DNA of 7,404 bases from Acidobacteriota bacterium. Lineage in GTDB: Bacteria; Acidobacteriota; Blastocatellia; RBC074. Under the pieces are notes generated by a model. It saw only the letters and a program-made list of their open reading frames with translations. It was not told the DNA's origin and did no database searches. Below, piece by piece: positions 1 to 6,900 of the stretch (position 1 is the stretch's first letter; each line of letters opens with the position of its first letter). The stretch is from assembly GCA_013140935.1 (NCBI GenBank), contig JABFSD010000977.1, positions 1 to 7,404 on the forward strand. The letters are read 5' to 3'. The translations under genes and the position numbers were made by a program.

Positions 1-915
1 GTGCGCGAAGAACTCTGCCAGGCGGATGTCGCGGCGTTCGTGCGGCAACGACGAGAGTGGATGTCGCAGGTGAAAACCGACGCGCCGGTCTTTCTGACGG
101 GAACGGTTGGCATGCAAGGCAAGACGCCAGTGTGGTGGGCGAGCGCAGGCGCACAGGGCTTATGGCGCGGTTCGGCAGAAGGCGCGCGCGTCGTTGAGGC
201 GGAACCGACGGCGTTCGTCGCTGTCAGTCCTGCCGATGCGCAAACGTTGTATGCCGTGCGCGAGGGTGGAAGGTTGGCGCGTTCGACCGACGGAGGCGCT
301 TCGTTTGCGGCGGCGACGTTGCCGGAAAGCGAATGCGTGTTGCGGCTGCATCACGACGATGCCGCGCAACTATGGGCGGGCGGACGCCGGTTGTGGCGTT
401 CGGTGGAGGGCGGCAAGCAATGGATGGCGTTGCCGGGCAAGTTGGAAGGTACGGAAGCCAATCGCATCACTGCATTGATGGCGCAAGGCAATGTCGTGTG
501 GATCGGCACGCGCGAAGGCTGGGTGCAACGCTTCGATGAAACGGGTGCGAGCTTTGCCGCGTTGCCGCGACGCGGTTATGTGTCGGCGGTGGCGCTTGAT
601 CCGCACGCGGCGAACATCTTGTATGCGGTTTACGCTACGTTCGGAGCGCCGCACGTATGGCAGAGCCTGGATGGCGGCATGACGTGGCGCGCGATAGACA
701 ACGAATTGCCTGACATACCGGTCAATGCTTTCGCCGCCGACCCGCAAGCGCCGGGGCGTTTGTTCGTCGGCACAGACATCGGCGTATTCGTCACCGACGA
801 CAACGGCGCGCATTGGTCGCGCACTTTGTCAGGCTTGCTCGTAACGGCGTTGCGGGTCGCGGGCGGACGGCTTTACGCCTTTGGCAACAGCGAAACGGGC
901 GCGGGCGTGTGGCGC
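1..915 (+). other. Asp-box (BNR/sortilin-like) beta-propeller domain, probably 5'-truncated
   Basis: Residues about 1-305 of the giant protein. Blade repeats recur every 37-44 residues as a W-R/Q-S-like strand followed by an Asp-box S/T-x-D-x-G-x-x-W/F. Clear boxes are S95-T-D-G-G-A-S-F102, S222-L-D-G-G-M-T-W229 and T265-D-D-N-G-A-H-W272. Degenerate ones are S134-V-E-G-G-K-Q-W141 and F178-D-E-T-G-A-S-F185. A sixth blade edge is at G53-L-W-R-G-S58 and a closing strand at G302-V-W-R305. Strand phrases such as LFVGTDIGVFVT (255-265) and LYAVREGGRLARS (83-95) fit sortilin/Ycf48/BNR propellers. These are often structural or binding domains, and I see no basis for calling sialidase activity. Five to six blades are visible, so one or more blades probably lie upstream of the window. 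The first about 30 residues look helical and are not assigned. Confidence 0.75.
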
Positions 916-3900
916 ACGTCGTTAGTTGCGTCTTCAGTTGCGCCTTCAACTGCGAGCAGCGCTTCGTGCATTTGGGAATACGCCAATCAGTTGATCTTCA
1001 AGGTCGAAGGCGAAACGCTCACGACGAATTTCGCCGCCATGACGAATTGCGATTGGACGGCGACGCTCGATGCGGCGGCGGCGAGTTGGGTGACGATCGT
1101 GAATGGCGCGTCGGGCAAGGGCAACGGTTCGATCACGTTGACGGCGGCGCGCAATCCGTTGTCGGGGCCGCGCACGGGTTCGCTCACCTTGAATGACGTG
1201 ACGATTGCGTTGTTGCAGGAAGGCACGGCCAATGATTGCAGCCTGACGCCTATCACGCCGGGCATCGCGCTGACCGGTCAATTGACGGCGAGTGATTGCG
1301 CGTTACTGTTTCACGGAGCGCGCTGGGTCAGCGACCGTTACAGCTTCACCGGACGCGCGGGCGAACTCGTCTTCGTTCACACGATGCAAGCGACGAACAA
1401 CCTGGGGGTTTCATTTTTGCTCAGAGCCGCTGACGGCAGTCTGGTCAATCTCTCTGCGCCGCCGAATAACAGCTTTTATGTGTTGCCCAAAGACGACACT
1501 TACGTCGTGCAACTCTATTCCGCCGTCGCGGTGCAGCCGTTGGATTATCGCGTCGCGGTGCAACTGCTTTCGCCCGGTTGCGACAACTTCGCGGTGACGG
1601 GGTTGGATAGCCACTTCGCGTCGAGCGGCGGCGCGGGACGTTTGATGGTGAGTACGGCCGGCAATTGCGCGTGGCAGTTAGCGGCGAATGTGCCGTGGGT
1701 GACGTTTCCCAATTTGAATGGACGCGGCAGCCAACTCGTCAATTTCACCGTGGCGGAAAATACGACGGCGACGCCGCGCACGGCGAAACTGTTCATCGGT
1801 ACTCAAAGCATAGAAATCAGGCAGGCCGGAGTCGGCGGCGATTGCGAAGTGCGCCGCCTCACCGCAGGCAATCAGCGCGTCACCGGTACGTTGACGGCGG
1901 GCGATTGTTTTCAGGCGACGCCGCAAACTTATCCGCAAGACGTGTATGAATTCGACGGCCTGACCGGGCAGCGCGTGTCGGCGGAACTGCTGATCGCGCG
2001 CGCGCAAAGTTGCAATTGCGGCAACAGCGAAGGACTGAGCTTGCGCAATGCGCGCGGCTCGTCGTTGGCGTTTTCCGCGCGACAGATCGGCGGACTCGTT
2101 TTGCCGGAAGACGGCAAATACACCTTGCTGGTGAGCGGCGGTGAATTGCCGCCGACAATGTCGTTGGACTATAGCTTGGCTTTCACGCTGGCTCCGGCAG
2201 ATTGCACGTTGCGCGTTACGCCTGAACGACAGGTGATCGAGAGCGCAGCCGCAACGGCGCGCGTCAGCATTCAAACGCCGCGTCACTGCCCGTGGCAATA
2301 TCAACAGCCACCGTCAGCCGTAACCACTACGCCCGCTTCCGGCACACAAGGCATAGGCCCCACGACGCTGGCGATTCCCATACCGGCGAATCCCGAATTG
2401 ACGAATACGCGCAGCTTTATCAGCACTGTCAGCGGCCAGCAGTTCAGCATCGCGCAATTGGGGAAAAACATTTCTTGCGCAGTGGCTCCGCTCACGCCGG
2501 GCGAACCGGTGACGCGACAGTTGAGTTATGCGGGTTGTCCGTCGGTGTTGAACAGCTATCCGGGCGTCAAGCCTTTGCTGGCGGGGACGAGCCAGCGGTT
2601 TTCTTTTTATGGCGAACAGGGGCAGGTGTTCACGTTTACGGCGCGACCGATAGATCGTTCGGGAATCGCCTTGCCTTATTTCGTAGCGCCCGCCGGTTAC
2701 AGTTTGCTCGATCCGCAAGGCGTGTTGGTGACGGCGGGACAAACCGAAGTCTCGCTGTCCGCGCCCGGCATCGTGTTGCCCAAGACGGGCACTTATCAGT
2801 TTGAACTGGCGGGCGGGCCATTGACTTCTTCCGACAGTTATCAGTTGACGGTTTATCTGAACGCTACGGAATGCGCCGTGATGGCGAGCGTGAGCGCGAC
2901 GAAATTCGATGCGGCGGGCGGCGGCGGCAGGCTGTTCATCGAGACGGCGGCGGGCTGTGGGTGGGAGGTGGAATATGCGACCGGCGCATCGCAGTTCCTG
3001 ATTGATGCGAGCCGCAGCGGCACAGGACGCGGCGTCGTCGAATTCAGTTTCAGGCCCAATCCTTCGACCTCTGCCGTGCTTGTCACGCTGCGCATAGGCC
3101 GCCAAACGCTCACGCTCGAACAAGCCGGACAGAACGGCAGTTGTCGTCCGGCGGTGTTGCCTTTCGATCAATTCGTGAGCGGACAAATCCTCGCCGGCGA
3201 TTGCGCGGTCGGCAAACCGCCGGAAGGCGGCTATTACACAAATCGGGAATACGGCGACGTTTATACGTTTCAGGGCAACGCGGGCGAACAGGTTGCGTTG
3301 CACGCGCCGCGCCAGTTTCCTTTCACTTCGTCGCCTTCCATACCGCATTACGTGCTGCTCAGGCCGACGGTGAAACTATATGCGCCGGACGGACAGCTTT
3401 TGACCGACACGCTGGCCGCGCGCGCACTGGAAAGCCATTACCTCTTGCCGCAAACCGGAACCTATCGCGTGACCGTGTCGCCGCCGACCGATAACGCGGG
3501 TTACATCAGCGGCGTGTTGCGCGACTATCAAATCATGCTCGAACGGCTGACGCCGGGTTGCCTTTATACGACGAGCAACGACCTGCAACGTTTTGACGGC
3601 GGCGGCGGCAACGGAACTTATCGCGTGGCAACGGCGAGCGGATGCCAGTGGAAGCCGCGCGCCAATGTGGCGTGGTTGCGCCCGCTCACGCCCGCCAGCA
3701 GCGCAACGGCGACGGGTGGCGTAACGGGCACGTTCGCGGTCGAAGCGAATGCGGAAGCGATCACGCGCGTCGGTTCGTTGGTCGTAGGCGGACGTCTCAT
3801 CGAAGTCGAACAAGCCGGTGCCAACGGCCAATGCGTGATCGAAACGCTCGCGCCCAACAGTTCGCGCAACGGCACGCTGGCGGCCAGCGATTGCCGCGCG

Positions 3901-6900
3901 CGCAACAATCAATACGCGGCTGATTTCTATCAATTCACGACGCGGCTCAACGACCGCATACGCCTCAACGTCACGAGCAACACGCCCAATGCGCAATTCT
4001 CGACGATGGTGTTCGATTCGTCGTGGCGTCCGATGACGACCTCTACCTATTTCTCGACCGGCCTGTGGATGGCGTTGCCCGCCGACACTTATTACCTGCA
4101 AGTGCAAGGCGGCTCGCGCGAGAGCGTCACGCCTTATACCGTCAGCCTCGACGTGGCGAGCGGCACATGCGATTTCGCGCTGACGCCGGTCGAGCGGCGC
4201 TTCACGACGGCGGGCGGTACGGGCACGATCAACGTCAGCACCCAGCCCGGTTGCGTGTGGGCGGCGTCGAGCGGATCGAATACTGCCGACATGAGTTGGC
4301 TGGCGATTACCGAAGGCGGCAGCGGCAGCGGCAGCGGCAGCGGGGTGATCAAATATCGCGTGCAGCCCTTTGACCTGATCGGCGGTGCGCGCACCGGCTG
4401 GATTCAACTGCTCGAACATCGCGTCGTCATCGGGCAATCATCTGGGGCGGAAACCTGCGAACCCGTGCCGCTCACGTTGGGACAGCCGCGCACCGGCGTG
4501 ATCGAAAGCGGCGATTGTCCGTCGTGGTTTGCGGCGCAACCTGAAACGACGCGCGCCGATCGTTTCACTTTCACCTCACCGGCCCATCGACAGTTCGCTA
4601 TCGAACTCACCTCGGCGCTTCCCGCGACGTTGACGTTATATGACGCACAACGCCGCGTGTTGGGGCAGAACGGTTACGGGCAAGCGCGCATCCCGGCAGC
4701 CATTACGCCTGAGAATTTTCTGGTGCTGCCTGACAATCAAACTTACGGCGTTGAGATCGCTTCGACTGAGGCGCGGGCGACGTTCAATTACACGGTGAAA
4801 CTTGTGGCTCCGGCGGCGTGCGCGGTGAACCTGCGCCAAATCGAACCGGCGCAAAATCAGCCGGTGGCGGCGGCGGGTGGCAGCGGCCTGCTGCAAGTCA
4901 TCGCGCCCAACGGTTGCGCGTGGGACGTGACGCGCTTGCCCAGTTACGTGCCGCCCTGGTTGACGTTCACGACGGCGACGACGGGCACGGGCAACGGCAC
5001 GGTTGCCTTCCGCTGGGCCGCCAACGACACGCCGAGTTATCGCTACGTCGAATTCGGCCCGCGCGCTTTGCAACAACTCGTGTTGGGGCAACTGGGCGTA
5101 AACGGCGCGTGCGTGCCGCGTGCCATCACGGCTGGGCAAACCGTGCGCGGCACGCTCAGAGAATCCGATTGCCGCGTCTCGTTGCGTCTGCCTTTGGAAT
5201 ACGCCTCGCAACGGTGGGAGCAAGACAATCCGGCTACGCATCAATTCACGTTTGCGGCGACGGCGGGCGAACAGTTGGCGCTGTGGCAACGTTATCCCAA
5301 CGCCAATAGCTTCGGCCCGCTGGGACGCTTCACGCTTTTCGATCCGCAGGGACGCATCGTCGGCGTACCGCATACCGAGTACGTGCCTTCGAAACTGACA
5401 TTGCCGCAGACGGGCACTTACACGCTGGAATATGCGATGACGCCGGGCGATTACGAATTCGTGCTGGACGTGACGGCGGGCGGGTGCGGCTTTTTGCTCG
5501 AATCGGAAGATGCGCAACTGGCAGGCACGAGCGGCGCGGGCACGGCCAACGTCACTACGCAAGGCGATTGCCGCTGGACGGCTTATGCCCAAGAGCCGTG
5601 GATTACCGTGACGAACGGCAGCGGGCAGGGAAGCGGCGAGATACGCTTCACCGTCGCCGCGAACACTTCGACGCAAACGCGGCGCGGTTTCATTCGTCTG
5701 GCGGGACGCACCCTCGCCGTGACGCAAGCAGGGCAAGGCGGTTCGTGCGCGCCCATACCGATTGCGCCGGGACAAATTCTGTCGGGCGAAATCAAGGACG
5801 GCGACTGTGTGCGCGCTGCTGCCAATCAGTGCTGTACTACTGCGCAACCGCTGGATCGTTACGTTTTCACGGCGCGCGCGGGCGAACACGCGCAGGTGAA
5901 GGCAATTTCGGGCGGCGACCTCGGCGTACAAATTTTGCCCGTCACCACGTTGCGCGCGAGTTCCGCCGCGTCTGACGTACCCGTCGGTTTGCCGCAACCG
6001 CGCGACTGGTTCGGCACGGCCAGTATGACGATTCCGGCAGACGGCGCTTACGTCATCGAAGTCATCAGCGGCAATGCGAACCGTCTGCCGTTGCCTTACA
6101 CCGTACATTTGCAACTCAACGCGGCGGGTTGCGGCGTAGTGTTGAGCGACAATGCCACGCAATTCGGCACGGCGGCGGCGACCGGCAGTTTCAATGCACT
6201 CGCGCCTGCGGGATGTCGTTGGGAAGTTTACGCCGTGAACGATTGGATCACCGTCGCAGGCGCGCGCGAACGCAACGGCGCGAGCCAGATTGCCTTCACC
6301 GTTGCCGCCAACACCGGCAACCAGGCGCGTTGGGGCGCGATCATCGCGGGCGGACAGGTTTATCTGATTGAGCAAGCCGGCACGAGCGAAGCGCCCGGCA
6401 CTTGCACCGTCGCCTCGCTTACCGCCGGACAAACCGTATTCGGTCATCTCTCTTCTGCCGATTGCCGTCCGCGCAGCACGTCTGCTGGCTTGCTCGTCGC
6501 CGACCGCTATCGTTTCACTGGCGCGGCGGGACAGCGCATCTATCTCTTGGCGCGTTTCGCCGATCCCTATTTGCCGCACCTGAGTCTTTTCGATTCCACC
6601 GGCGCATTGCTGACCGAGGCCACGGGCAACTCTCCCTCAAAGCCTTCGCATACGCGGCTGCCGCAAGGCGGCGATTTCGTCACGCTGACGAGCGACGGCG
6701 AATACCTGGTCGAGATCGCGCGTCGCACCGAACACAACGCGCCCGCCGTGATGAACTATTCGCTCAACCTGATGAGCGTACCCGCCGGATGCACGTTTGG
6801 CGTGAACGCCCAGCCGTTGCGTTTCGCGGCGGCAGGCGGCCCGGGTACGGTCAACGTCGTGACCAGCAGCGCGTGTTCATGGACGGTGCGCGCCACTGAA

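Noticed and set aside
1..3. GTG at base 1 as the true start codon
   Set aside because: It is possible in form, but no signal peptide follows, the propeller appears incomplete, and no upstream sequence is available to show a ribosome binding site. It is treated as internal, though the window beginning and ending in frame leaves some doubt.
1..915. Sialidase (neuraminidase) enzyme call
   Set aside because: Asp-boxes occur in many non-enzymatic propellers. No arginine triad or catalytic Tyr/Glu arrangement could be placed with confidence.
2278..2362. Frameshift or assembly error in the odd Pro/Thr-rich part of BACON-3
   Set aside because: The frame is open, C-x-W is present before it and a near-normal module end and PPC follow in the same frame. 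Only a pair of compensating indels could explain it, and that would need read data.
2292..2804. 170-codon plus-strand frame in another register
   Set aside because: It overlaps units 3 and 4 out of frame. The cysteine spacing and domain motifs are seen only in frame 1, and there is no sign of a frameshift because frame 1 continues on both sides.
2314..4437. Two further long minus-strand frames (2314-3348 and 3376-4437)
   Set aside because: They have the same codon-aligned antisense register and the same Arg-rich composition. They are shadows of BACON-PPC units 3-6.
4636..6579. 647-codon open frame on the minus strand
   Set aside because: Its codons lie exactly opposite the sense codons, so it can only be stopped by TTA, CTA or TCA codons in the real gene, and these are rare here. 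The translation is Arg/Ala-rich low-complexity sequence with no recognisable domain, while the sense frame shows conserved modules throughout.
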